This document shows positions 21,701 to 33,821 of a stretch of 37,349 nucleotides of DNA, one piece after another. The stretch is from Chloromonas sp. AAM2 (taxonomy: Eukaryota; Chlorophyta; Chlorophyceae; Chlamydomonadales; Chlamydomonadaceae), in NCBI GenBank assembly GCA_004335635.1, contig QAXH01005112.1:1-37349 (forward strand), written 5' to 3'. A program made the position numbers and the translations under genes. Below the pieces are notes generated by a model that was given only the letters and a program-made list of their open reading frames with translations, was not told the DNA's origin and searched no databases. How positions within the stretch are numbered: position 1 is the first letter of the stretch; the number at the start of each line of letters is the position of its first letter.

Positions 21701-24700
21701 GCCTGGGACTGAGGGCCGACGGGGAGGCAGGGGACAGGGGGGACAGGCAAGGTGAGGGTGGGGTGTGTGGCAGGTGATGTAAGGCAAGGGGTGGAATTGC
21801 GGAAAGGGAGGGGGGCCATGCTGTGCCACGTGTTGGAAAGTGTTGGGTTTTCCACCATTGGTAGTATCCCGGACGCCAGATGATGATGGTTGTGCTTTTT
21901 GAGTTTCCTTGGTGCACGCATCTATACATCAGGATGTTGCCAATAATAACACACAGGTGCCTCTTCCTTTATCGGACTATACACAGATGATCGCACCGCT
22001 GCTGAAAACAACGTGTAATTCTCGCTTATGCACGATTTCATACTGTCCATCTCACGCTCAAAGATCTTGCATAGTCACAGCCCCCACCTGCTGCTCCGGT
22101 GTCATTGAGTCGTAAGCCGACAGGAGCAGTGAGTACATGGTCGGCACTCCCATGAACACGCTCATGCGACCCTCCTGAAGAAACGTACAGCATGTGACAA
22201 TCTTAAGGGGCATGCAGCTACTTTGGTCATGTGGTAGACATGTCCCATGTGGGTTGACCAATCACTTGTGGTTTTCTAGATCCAGCAGTCTGAGAGCTGA
22301 AGCATTGATCAATACTTACAGATCAGAGGATGGTTCAAGATGGCAGAGACATATACTGAAGTGCGGCTTCTCATAAGCTGTTTTAGACCCACCATGATGC
22401 GGCCCCAGATGGCTGATGGCATGAACTTGTTGAGGAACTCGACCTGTGCGGAAGCAATCAGAACCACAGGATAATGCCTGGGACATTGAAGGATACGGCT
22501 TACCTGCCCACAAGCCATAAGCAAACCAGCTTTCACCGCAAACCACCCATCATTTTCCGTCTTCATGGCTCATTACTGCTACACATAATCTACAAAGTGT
22601 TTAGATTCTTGCAACAAACCACAGATGCAGAAACCACACAGTTGTACATCTGGTGTGTACTGCAGTGTGGCCCCTCCACCCACCCACCTGCGCTCCCACA
22701 CTGAGAGGGCAGTATAGAGCGTTGACTATTCCGTGTATGTGGTGCAGCGGCAGCGGGTGCGTGATGACGTCACTGGGGCACCACTGCCACGCATGCACCA
22801 GTCCTGACACCTGGGCAGACAAACTCCTGCACACAAGTGCGGGGAAAAGCAGACAGACGGATGGGTAAGTGAGAATGACCAGCCACGTGAATGGACGGAC
22901 AGGCAGGTAAATTCATGCGCTTGCCGGTCCGCTCATGATTGGCAAAGCAGCAGGCAGCAGATGACCGAGTGCATGGGCTCGGTGATTGGTAGGCTAGTGT
23001 CGAGTGGGCGACCATGTGGGTGCAGCCAGGCAAGCACGGTGGGCAGACAACCGGGTAAGAGGGAAGCCAAGCAAGACGCCAGATTGATCGGCACACAGAC
23101 GAGCGGGCATAGTCTGGCAAGGCAGAAGGCACACGAACAGAACCTGAGTTTCGTCCTGGCTGCTAGTGGTTTGTGTAGCTAATGCTGTCCCTGTATTGCA
23201 GACCATTGTACCTACCTGTGTGAGTGCAGAGCTCCCTTAGGCTTGCCTGTGGTGCCGCTGGTGTAGATGATCAGAGCACCCTGCTCTCCGCCTGTGTGGT
23301 GCGAGTGTCAGAGGGAGTGTGAGAGCGAGCGGTTGTGTGAGCGGTGCCACGGCACGGGTTGCTGGTGCACAATACAACTGCGAAGCGTCCTGTACAACAA
23401 CGGACCAAGGAGGTGCAGCTCTGGCAAAGCCTGCAGCTGCATGTGTAACATGTGCGACGTACAGGCGTACAGCACTGAACACACGACGTCGGCGTCATTA
23501 CAGCGAGTCGAGTGTTCATGCTGCACATGGTAGGCAGCTGTATGAATTGCTATGGTGCAAAAAACACTGCTGTCATCATGGTTGCAAGTACAGTTCCAAC
23601 GCTGGCACAGCCCAAGAATTACCCAGGCACTGCTGAGGCAAAATGCACGGCAAAACCAAGGCTTAGCCAAAACAAATGATCACCTCACAGTGCCTTGCCT
23701 GAACCATTTCTACTGTCTCCCTTCCCTGTCGTGCCAACTGTGCCCGTAACACTCCCAGCTTGGCCATTGCTCCCGCCACACCTGTGTTGTTCCCATTCCT
23801 GCCGTTGCCGTTGCTGCCTGCAGCTGCGCTGGTGGTTGTCCCCTCCGAGGGCGTGGGCGGGTCCAGTGTGAGCACTGGGATGCTGCGTGGGGACGCCACA
23901 TTGCCCAGCTTACCCAGCACGCCTGCGTCCTGTGGAGAAAGCACCTGAGACAACATGCAGGTGGCGGTCACAACCTAGCCCTCCTATGCCACACAAGCGT
24001 GCGTACACCATGCACAGGTTTCAGTGTGCAAGCGCAAGGTGTCGAACATCGGCCTCGTAGCGTAATGCGTACATATGGGTAAGGATACAAGACGTTGATG
24101 ACAGCTGTCGATGAGTCTCGTTGCATGTAACTTTGAGCCGTATCCGGTTGGGTAGCGTAGCAACTTCTTTGAATGGTCGGGGCGATCAACACCCAGATAA
24201 GACTGTGCAGTAGCCATGGTTGTGCACACACTGCGGATGCACGACTTCGGTTGTTGGTTTCCATCACCCATGCAAATGCCGCCACTTGCGAGCTGACGGC
24301 TGAGGGCGTTTGGGGTAGGTTTGTGTCCTTTGTCGACCTTGCACGTGCATTTTTGTCAGCAGCAGGAAGCAATTCAAGCTTAAGCAAGCTGGTGCATCGG
24401 ATGCAGAGCATCTGTGCAGAATGTGTGCGCATTTGGTGCACCTACCATGCTCAGGCCTGCATCTTGCATGACGTAGTCAATCTCAGGGGGCGGGTGGGAG
24501 GTGGCCAGGGGCACAGCGATACACCCGGACTGCCAGATGGCAAGAGTGCCTGCAAGAGCAGCATGCAAGCCGCGTGCGGGGTATGTACATTTGCATGCAG
24601 GTGTGAGCGCATGCGTTCCTTGCCATGGTTTTCTCCGAATGGCATCTGGATCTGTTTTGCCCTTCAACCTGGGAGGCATTTGGTTGACCTGTTGCCTCCA

Positions 24701-25280
24701 TTTCATGTCACATGACAAACATCATTGTCGGCTGTCTTAAACGCTGCTGTTTAGCATTTAAGGCAGATGGATGCATGACTATCATCTGATTCGTGCAGTA
24801 CCTGTGCCATACCTGCCACATATTCCGGTCCTGGAGCTGCATACAGGCCTACACGTGGGGGTGCCGATGTGCCGGCATGTGCTGGCGCTCGGTCGACAAT
24901 TTGTCTGCTGATTGCCTCCGCAGACGTTAACAAAGTCTCGTATCTGTGAAGGAGAGTGTCACCTGGTCATCTACACGGGGCATGTGAATCATCTGGCATG
25001 CAAGGGGTACTGATGATGCAAGCACGCTGTTTGGATTGCTGAATGAAGTTATCCAGTGTACTGCGTCCATGCATTGTGCATGATGCTTCAAAGGTGCTGA
25101 AAGCGAACAGGCTCAGCATCTCCAGCGAGTTACAATTCAGACCCCGCCGCTGATGCAGAAAACACTTGATGATGATGCTCTTGCACATCATACAGCCAAT
25201 GTCACGTACGTGTAGATTTTGCTTTGGTGCGCTACTGCAGGCCGCGAAAGCTGGCGAGAGGCCTGCCGAAGAATTTCCAT
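18718..25280 (-). CDS. malonyl-CoA synthetase (ACSF3/AAE13-type acyl-activating enzyme), 15 exons
   Basis: Exons: 25280-25210, 24943-24813, 24549-24446, 23944-23782 (or from 23929), 23291-23216, 22826-22688, 22443-22393, 22174-22088, 21708-21593, 21256-21138, 20778-20644, 20231-20152, 19740-19675, 19316-19171, 18811-18718. All phases agree; the product is 525 aa, near the family size. It joins malonate to CoA with ATP. Motifs in order: [16 protein letters not shown], the AMP-binding loop [14 protein letters not shown]-like [39 protein letters not shown], the GDT Asp, [19 protein letters not shown], and the C-terminal [14 protein letters not shown] with the catalytic Lys. KSGGYKLSA and [12 protein letters not shown] separate this subgroup from 4CL and fatty-acyl synthetases. 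The first exon is Arg/Ser-rich ([15 protein letters not shown]) and resembles an organellar presequence. Its start is 425 bp beyond the RSP7-like stop, in the same direction. Confidence 0.92.
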
Positions 25281-25523
25281 CTCAGTCCCTCAGTGCGCAA
25301 TGCGATGCTATTGATTACAATTTTGCACAGTCGAACAGGGCCGCACCGCAAAGTCATTCACCTCGATGACAAACCTGATGCTAAACTCGTAACGCACAAT
25401 GGCAGGTACTACGAGATGCCATACGGCTCACTTGCAATTCAAACCTTTACCCGGCCAATGCTGGTCAGCAGACAAGGCGACGCACGAGACAGTGCACATG
25501 CAGATGTACATGCAAGAGCAAGG

Positions 25524-25640
25524 TGTCTTGTCAAAATCCGTATGATTGAGCATGATGGTCTGCAAATCTTAGCCTTCATCCCACTGTCTTGTCAAGGTCC
25601 GCATGAATGAGTATGATGCTTTGCATACACTTCATCCGAC
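25524..25640. repeat. diverged tandem duplication, about 61-bp unit
   Basis: TGTCTTGTCAAAATCCGTAT and following bases at 25524 recur from 25585 with about one difference in five. It lies between the RSP7-like stop and the malonyl-CoA synthetase start, probably in the 3' UTR of the former. Confidence 0.7.
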
Positions 25641-25704
25641 TGTTTCTTTCGACAGGGCACTGCTCCTCAGACCACGTGTAATGTGTCTCGCATGGCCTCC
25701 TCAC

Positions 25705-28700
25705 TCAGACAGCATCTTCCTCCTCAGCTGGCTCTCCCTCCATCGCTGAAGGCTCCTCCATGGCTGAGGGCTGGGCCGGCACTGCCATCTGGGCGATGTA
25801 GTTCTCACGTTCCATGTGCTCGATTGCATCGCAGATGAAGTTGACAAGCTCGGTCCTGCACACGCCAACAGGCACAGACTTGTCAAGCAGCCACAACAAC
25901 TCTTCATGCCCTCCACTGCGTCCGGGAACACCATCGTTCAGAATAAGCCTCTCTGTTTGATTTGCTGTCCCTTGCTCAGCCCCGCTTCATGCTGCCAGCT
26001 GGCTTCAGTGCTTGTCCTTCACGTTCATTGCTCTTTTCATACTGCGCAAGTTGCCCAAACACGCACACGGCCCTCCTTTACAAAGCCACACATGTCCCAT
26101 CTAAACGTCCTGGCTTTTGATCTGCAAATCCAGCACAGCCATTGCATCCAGACCCCGCCTTTCCATAGTGCATGCACTCACTGATGTCAGTTCGCCCAGC
26201 CCACCCTGCCCTCACTACATCCTACCCTGCAGCTACCCTCTGTCACCCACCAGTCAACGCTTCCAGACTCATCAGCATCAATGGCTGCGAACATGGCGCG
26301 CATGTGCGCCTCTGTCAGCTGCACATTGTCGGATGCCAGGGTGCCCAGCGAGGACAACACCTCAACCACCTGGTAGACAAACAGACAGACAGCATGTGTC
26401 AGGCTTTGCACATCATCATTTAGGGGTGAGAGGCAGCACATGCCTCCTGCTGAGAAGTGCTGTCTGTCCATCTTTTGCTGGTGTGCGCTGCCGTGCCCTG
26501 CCCTGCCCTGATTTGCTTGCCATGCATGATGCTCTGCTGAGCTGCGCCATGTTGAATTCAGTCGCATATCCTGTGGCCCCTGTGCTCCTACCTGCTGTGC
26601 CCCCAGCTGTCCTGAGCCCTCCGGGTCCGCAGCCTGGAAGGCCCCCTCCAGCACACCCCTCAGACCCTCGAGGTCCAACTGACTCAGGGCGGCCATGCCA
26701 CCCGCTGCAGACACCTCCTTGATGGCCTGGAGAGAGGGGGCGGGGAGGGCAAGTCGGGACATGGGCAGGTCAGCGGCCGGCAAGTTGAATTGTCAAACTA
26801 GGTTCATCAGAGAATGTTTTGAGGCAAAACAAGGGGAAACCAAGGGTAGCAAAAGGACGAGACGACGCCTGAGAGCACAGCCGATACTGCACACATGCGG
26901 TTCTGTCAACAGCAGCAATCCGCAGAACCATGCTAGGTTGGTGGCAATCAGTTGGGACGCCGGTTTTAGGCACATGCGCCACGTGTGCTCACCTGCAGCC
27001 TCAGTTTCATGTTGTCCACGTCGTACATGGACAGGATCATGGCTGTGGCCATGGGCACAAACTGCACGTAGTGCACGTTGCCGTCCGCTGCCACCGGCGC
27101 CTGGCTGATGAGCGTGATGGTCTGCAGGGTGCTGAGGCCCAGCGTCTGGAAGGAAAGGTCACGCAGGATGGCCTTCAACTGGGAGGGGGCGAGCAGGCCG
27201 GTGCCCTCGGGGTCTGCAGCCTGTGGGCAGTAGGGAGCAGGTAAGAATGTGATCATGGAGGAGAGACATGGCAGGATAGCGCTCTGACTGATGCTATCTG
27301 AAGTGTAGCGACATGTGTAGCCAGCACAAGAAAGATTTGAATGGACAGCGTGTTTGCAGTGGTTTGTGCTTTTCAGCTAGCCTTGTATTGTATGTGGCAT
27401 CAAGAGAGGACAGGAACAGATGAATCAGATTCGCCGACAAGCTGAGCCACTGAGGTCCCTGCCAACACGCTGTTCCTTGGCAAAAACTTTGATTAAGCAC
27501 GTACTGCTAGGTCCATATGACAGCATATGGAGCAGCAGCCAAAGCCTGTGACCTGCTTTTGGCCTAATCATACATGTAGAATGAATTGTACGGATGTTTG
27601 CACCCCCACAGTAGTAGTTGCTAACCACCATGTGTGCTGCAATACCATCTCTACCAGAGGTGACTGACCTGGAAGCTTGTGAGCAGCAGGCCCTGCAGGC
27701 CGTCCTTGTTGTTCAGGACGTCATTCACAACGATCTCATCCTTGAACCGCTCAACCAACACCTGCAAAGCATAGTTGATGAACAAGCTTGCCGTGGACGT
27801 GGAGCCCGGGGGCACTGAGATAGGCTAACATAGCTGTGAAGCACCAAGCACACTGGCCCCAGGCGGTGGGCAGGCCCTATCCCTTGCTTCACACGGCCAA
27901 AGCTGGACAGGGTCTTCCAACCTGGCGTGGCCTGGATGTCCAACCCTGCCTAATGCCTGGCACAGCGCACCTGGAAGCAGACTGGGATGAACTCAGGATA
28001 GCTGACCAGGTTGTTATGGTCAATATCAACCTGCAAGCGGTCAGAAAGGCAAACTGCTTAGCACTCGAGTCCCTTGCTTTAAAGTCTTTGCAAGAAATGT
28101 CTTCCTCGCAAACCGCTCGTCAATGCACTGTCCTTGCCAAACCAGAGTGGTGCCACCCTGTACTTTCGACATGCGCACGTGGGAGTCAGATACTTGCTGC
28201 CTAACCCACTTGCCCATGCCAACACGAGTCCAGCCTTTCACCCAGCCCCACCCTGCCAGCATGTGAAATGACCCTGCTTTCCATGCCCTTGCCAGCCTGG
28301 AGACTGACAGCAACCAGGACACGTGAGGGTTCCAGCAACTCTGATCCCAGTAGACTGTCTCACCTGGCCATGACACTGATCCCTTGCCACAACAACCCAT
28401 GCAACACTGTTGACTGTGAAGAGCTGCTATGCACACAGCTGCTGCTAGGCATGTGTGTTGACCCGCACCTGTGACAAGATGTAATTGATGTCCTTACGTG
28501 TGAGGCCCAGCTCTGCAGCCTTCAGGGCAGCCTTGAACTCCTGCAAGCAGTCATGCCACCACACATCCAAGCTCATGCAATGGCGTATGATGTACAGCTG
28601 GTCTGCATGCACTGTATCTTCTACTTCTTCCTTGCCTGGGCCGCTTACCATGCTGCTCAGGCCGCATGCCCACCGCTGATAGACAGTGCCTTGGCAGGTT

Positions 28701-30817
28701 AACACAGTCCTGTCCTAGTGGTTCTAGTCCGGACTGCACATGCCCTGCTCAGCCTTGATTTGTGCCCTGCGGTTTGAGGACCTGATCTCCCAGATGCTCG
28801 GTGTTCCCAACGGCGCCAAGGTCCACTGGTTGCCATGCACCCATGCGCTGCCATGCGCTCGTGGCCTGCCATGCGCCCATGCGCCGCCATGCACCCCATG
28901 CGCTACCATGCACCCACATGCATGCAGTTCATGCACCCACCTGTCTGCTGAGCTGTCCGCTGTTGTCCGTGTCGGCCTTACTGAACACCCTTAGCATGAG
29001 CTGCTCGAGCTCCTCCTTGGCCATGCCATGCAGCAGCATGCTCTCAACTTCCTCTCGAACCGCAGACTCGACGCTGCTCATCATGGACTGAGCCTGTTCC
29101 TTGGCCTGAAAGTACAAGCACAAGGGTCGTTCAGGATTGTGGAATCAGCAGCAGGCTGCTTCCAGCGGTATACACCAACTACAAGGTGACCGACAGGCAC
29201 TAGACTGAGTAACTACTGCTGCTTTGCTCATGTAAAATAAGCTGTGGCCCTGCCTACCTTAATGCTCTGCAGAATGTCCGCCATGACCGGCTGCTTCCAG
29301 CGGTATACACCAACTACAAGGTGACCGACAGGCACTAGACTGAGTAACTATGCTGCTGTGCCCATGTAAAATAAGCTGTGGCCCTGCCTACCTTAATGCT
29401 CTGCAGAATGTCCACCATGACCGGCAGGAACTCCTTGTACTGGATTACGTTGTCATCGTTCTCATCGGCCTCCGCAAGGATTTGTCGCACTTGCCTGCGG
29501 CATGACAAGGCAACATGAGCAATCAAGAAATCAGGGGCACAAACGCAGCCAAGAGATTGCAGAGAGTGCGCATGTGAAGCATGAGCAACAGGAGCGCAGC
29601 ATGCACATTGCGTCGAGAGGTCAAGACGTGGAGGTCATTCATCTTAGTCTTGTGCTGCCCAAGCAACACACCACATTCAACCAGCACTGTAAACCACTCC
29701 AGTCCATGGAGCGTCAGCATGCCTGTGGTGTACATTATCCTTATCCCCAACACACCGTGCCTGTTTCCGCTCTACGCTTGTGTAGCATGCGTGCTACGGG
29801 CTGTGCCTGCCATTCACTCATGACTCCATACACCGGCTCCCATGTAAGCTGCTGCATGCTGCCTCCAACAACATGCACCGTGCCTGCAGCCACATGCCAC
29901 CCATGTCTACACCAAGTAACTGTGCCCAGCAGCTCCCACCTGTCAGTAAGGTTGAGACTGCCTGCCTTGAGCACAGCACTGAATTCTGTCCGGTCCAAGT
30001 AACCACTGCCGTCTGTGTCTGCCTCGAGGAACAAGCCTGTGTGAGTTGACAAGCAGTGACAAACAAACAAGGTATAGCGCGTGTGTCTTAGTTAGCATGG
30101 GGAGTGCCTTCTAGCTTGGCTGCTCTCTCCTAGTGCGACATGAGCATGAGAAGCTTGCATGGAAACTTCAGAGGTGCAGATGCGGCGTGCATGCTGCTTG
30201 GGGACCCAGGATGGAGACCGGATGGGGCCATGTGACAAAAGGACGTGACAGACGTGCACATTCAAGCAGCATGCTGGAAATGAGCGTGCATGCTTGGCAT
30301 GTCTCATGCTGTAGCTGTCACTGAGCTGCCATGGCCGCTCACCAAGGATAATGGGCTCAAGCTCTGCAGGACTGAGATGAGCAATGTCCATGGAGGTGGC
30401 AGTTTCATGCACACGATCCAAGCCTGTAATTGCTGGCTGCGTAGGGTATGCTCCATCCTGTGTGTCTGCAGCTGATTCCGGCACGCCCTGTGTCTTCTCT
30501 AGCAACTCTTGGAAGTACCGCGCTCCAAACTCGTAGATGTTGTCCGGCTGCACAGCATTGAGCAAGGTGGGACGTCTTATCCTCCAGATATTTGAGGCAT
30601 TTTATTGTTAATTATGCCGATGAGCAAGTCACGGTCTGCGGGCTCAAATCAGTGCGCAAAAGTGACGATGTGCACGCGGTTCCTACCTTGCATAGGACGG
30701 CATCATGGCCTGCCCATGCCCTCTCACCTGAGCCCTTAATATTTCTCTCGTGAAGCCTTTAAGCAGGGCTGGGAACCCTTCAGGCAGCGTAAGGGGCTTC
30801 TGGTACTTTGAAGACAT
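25705..30817 (-). CDS. RSP7: radial spoke protein 7-like (RIIa domain plus EF-hands), 12 exons
   Basis: Exons: 30817-30728, 30547-30343, 30036-29940, 29494-29392, 29105-28941, 28540-28469, 28030-27971, 27761-27669, 27220-26993, 26726-26592, 26369-26251, 25855-25705. Phases agree throughout; 505 aa. Residues about 8-45 form an RIIa docking/dimerisation domain (LPEGFPALLKGFTREILRAQ, then PDNIYEFGARYFQELLEK). EF-hand loops follow: DTDGSGYLDRTE, DENDDNVIQYKE, DTDNSGQLSRQE (split by an intron before the last Glu), DIDHNNLVSYPE, two degenerate loops DPEGTGLLAPSQ and DPEGSGQLGAQQ lacking the position-12 Glu, and DADESGSVDWTE (split). The C-terminus is Glu/Pro/Met-rich. An N-terminal RIIa domain with several EF-hands and about 55 kDa fits Chlamydomonas RSP7 of the radial spoke stalk, which binds AKAP-type helices and probably calcium. 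The start Met directly precedes the RIIa domain. Confidence 0.85.
29154..29423. repeat. near-perfect 135-bp tandem duplication across an exon-intron boundary of the RSP7-like gene
   Basis: Copy 1 is 29154-29288 and copy 2 is 29289-29423. They differ at only a handful of positions. Copy 2 contains the last 32 bases of exon 29494-29392 and its GT donor. Copy 1 therefore carries a second, intronic copy of that exon end and donor at 29258. The high identity indicates a recent event. Confidence 0.93.
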
Positions 30818-30870
30818 TTTGCCTCCGCAGCCAACGTAGCTGTATGCCTGTCGCTGCAGCCGTGCCGCTC
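30818..30870. promoter_or_regulatory. putative bidirectional promoter / shared 5' region
   Basis: The RSP7-like start codon (30817, minus) and the first coding frame of the BACK gene (plus, open from about 30865) are separated by roughly 50 bp. The two genes must share or overlap their promoters. I see no TATA box or named element in the gap; the inference rests on geometry. Confidence 0.4.
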
Positions 30871-33821
30871 AGACCCACGACCGGCCCGTCTTCATCAAGA
30901 CTACACGAAGCTTGTCTGTTTCTTAGGCACTGACGCACTGTCTTACAAAATTACTACAGGATACCTGAACAGCCTCTTCAGCAAACGCACAGCCACACCC
31001 AGCGATCCGGCCGATGTTGTTACGGGTACGACAAAAGGCAAAATGTCACGTGCTTGCATGACCTACATCATGCCTCATGTTGTGTGCACGCCTACTTGCT
31101 CTCACAATCAATTACAGCCTTCACATACTTGCCGTACTACGAGCAGGGCTCGACGGCGTCTGCACCGCCCTCCATCAGCAACCAACTTCAGTGCCAATCC
31201 GCCTTCACCTCGCTGCCCACCGCTCATACATTGGCAAGCAAAGGCCAGCTTTTTCTTAGCATTGCTTGATGGCGACTTTCTGTGCTTTGAGCGAATGCGT
31301 GGGAGTCACGCCTAACAACGTCGTAACATCCAGCAAAAAACCTGGTTGTACGAGCTCCTTTCTCTTGGACTACGTCTCGCTCATCAACCAGCACGGCGTG
31401 CTGCTCCCCCTCGTTGCTGCGTTTTGCGACGGTGCCGTTCTGCCAGGACTTGATGCGGCTTTCACAGGTAAGTTAACAACGTCTGACTCATCATCGTCAT
31501 CAAACCTTGGCTTGGATGAACGATAATCGAACGAGGCCTTGCACGCGACCTGATTGTTCGTATCGCTATCTTGCATGCTTTCAGGAGAGCTCTCCCCAGC
31601 CCATGTCATGTCCTCTATGCCATCTCTGCTCGAGGTCTCAGACGACATGGCCACCGTTGGCAGCATCATGGCCGCTCAGGTAGAGGGTGCTCTGGGCGCC
31701 TTGTCCTGACGGGACTTTAACCCCACGAACCCTATACACTCAGAAAACAGCAGCTCTAGTAACGTCCCAGGCAGTCTCCTTTTGGACACCTTGTGCACCG
31801 TCCCCAAGGCACAGGCGGTCTCCTTACCTTATCAGTCTGCTTCTGTGGTGCCATTCAACACGAACGTGCACCTCTCTGATGATGCTTGACATGTGTCATG
31901 CTGGGTGCCATGCTGCAGGATTGGTGTGCCCAGCCAACTCCTTACTCAGGGCCCCAAGGGTCGTTTCCCACCCTCCCACCCTCAACCAAGGATGGAGTCA
32001 TCAGCTCAACCCTTCCTGGAACTTGCATCCTTGAGTGGATCGCAGCCCAGGCGCAGGTTCAGCTCGGTAACACCTCCGCATGCAGCTTGCACGCAAGCCT
32101 TCTCAATTCGAGCCTAGTACAGGTAGGTCATGCCTGTTGGGTTTGATGCTTGATCGACATTTGCGGTGGCAAAGCTTGCATGGAGCCTTCATAGGCATGT
32201 GTGTGATCAATGGTGGTTTCTGACTCCGTTATTGGTATAGCACGCGTTGCTAACCAGTGTGGCATGACCATCGCCCAGTGAACCATGCTGGCATTGATGC
32301 GGTGTCCAGAATGCAACGGGCCTTTTCCATGGGCGCACGCCGTATTCCATGCGTTTTCCATGTGCCCTAGATACAAGATAAGCACGTGTTTGATCTCTTA
32401 TGTGATGCACAATTCAGAAATGGTATGTGCGTCGGTAGGCCGCCGTCAATGCACTGCGCTTACTCTTTCCTTGGCAGTCAGGCTGCTGCTAGCACTGGGC
32501 TGGTGACGGCAAGGCTCAACTGATCTGACCACTGAGCGTGCGCATGCACGCAGATGCACCTTGCACGCGACATGTCCCTGGCCGCGCTCATGCTGTCCAC
32601 CCGGCCTGCCAACTGCCTGGCCCTGATGGCGGCAGCGCAGGCATGCGGCGCAGTGCCCATGTACCAGACAGCGAGGGCCTGTGCGCTGGAACACTTCCAA
32701 CAAGCCATCGCAGGCGACAATCTCAGCGCCCTCACATGCGACCAGCTGGTCTCACTCTTGAGTGACGATGGATTACAGGTGTGTGATGCAAAGCATGGAT
32801 CAACAACACTTAGCCTGGTGGAGCCATGATGATCACCCTGATTACATCATGATTGACACCAACCATAACGTTGACTAACACAGCGATAAACCAACGATTC
32901 TGTGGGATGCTTGTGCTGAGTCACGCCATCCTGCCATCAGCCTGCCCTTGAAATGCCATGCTGTGAATCACTGAGTGAGTGTCTCTTTACATCTTTACAA
33001 TTGAACAGAACATCAACATGCTCACAGTGCTAGGACTGCTGGTGCTCAGCCAAAACACCACTGTGTGTAGGTGCCAAGTGAGGCCTTTGTGTTCCTGACG
33101 GTCCTGGCCTACTCCACCCGTCACCCTGCCACTGCCTCTTTCCAAGCGCTGTGCCAGCGGTGTGTGCGGAAGGACCTGCTGAGCTTGGGCGAACTAGAAG
33201 CACTGGACTCACATGCAGAGGTAGGACGAGCACATGTGCAACGGGTTGCATCCTGACATACAGCTAGTCGTCGTACACGGACTCTTTCTGTCGCTGGTTC
33301 TCAGCAACATGTGCATGCGTGATTACGATGAGTGGCATGAGTGTCCCACATGAACATGAGTGTTCACCTTGACGCTGAGCGCATCGTGCATGCATTAAGG
33401 AGGCAAAAATACTACCCCATTTGCATTGAGCTGCAAAGGACAGGGCTATGGGCGCCTGATTTGATTCCTGCAAGACTGCAAGACCTTTCTGCAAGACCTG
33501 TCTGCATTAGGACTGCTCACGACCACCACCACACCCAGGGTCACCGGAAGCGCAAATCAATGTCTAGAAAGCGCGATTTCACGCGTTTTAGCAAATTTCT
33601 GACAGAAAGCGAGGAAAGCGTGGCAACACTTTCTTACGGACCAGTGCTGCCATCAGCTGCAAGGTGTTCAATGCTCTCCTATTTCTTCTGTGTTTCAGGT
33701 GTCCAGCAACGAGGCTGCCTTGAAAATGGTGGCTGGCTGGTACATCGCTTGCCTCTTTGGGCACGCAAACCCATGCACCGCGCATCGCAGGCGCAGCACC
33801 GCATTGAAAGGCTTTGCCTGA
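30865..33821 (+). CDS. BACK-domain protein (BTB/Kelch-like family), about 8 exons, 5' end unresolved
   Basis: Exons: (about 30865)-31025, 31118-31190, 31334-31467, 31585-31679, 31919-32122, 32554-32778, 33071-33220, 33699-33821. All joins keep phase. Exons 32554-33220 give a BACK domain: CLALMAAAQACGAVPMYQTA, ALEHFQQAIAGDNLSALTCD, QLVSLLSDDGLQ, VPSEAFVFLTVLAYSTRHP. BACK domains follow BTB in Kelch-like Cullin-3 adaptors, so ubiquitin-ligase substrate recruitment is possible. The 5' half (for example YVSLINQHGVLLPLVAAFCD) occupies the place of a BTB domain but I cannot confirm one. No Kelch repeats follow; the protein stops 41 codons after the last intron. The first exon lacks an in-frame ATG before a stop at 30809-30811, so the true start lies in an unseen upstream exon or at a different junction. 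The intron 31191-31333 has a weak acceptor. Confidence 0.7.

Noticed and set aside
26187..26783. 198-codon and 201-codon ORFs on both strands near the RSP7-like 3' exons
   Set aside because: The minus ORF merely runs through two real exons and the intron between them, and the plus ORF is its shadow.
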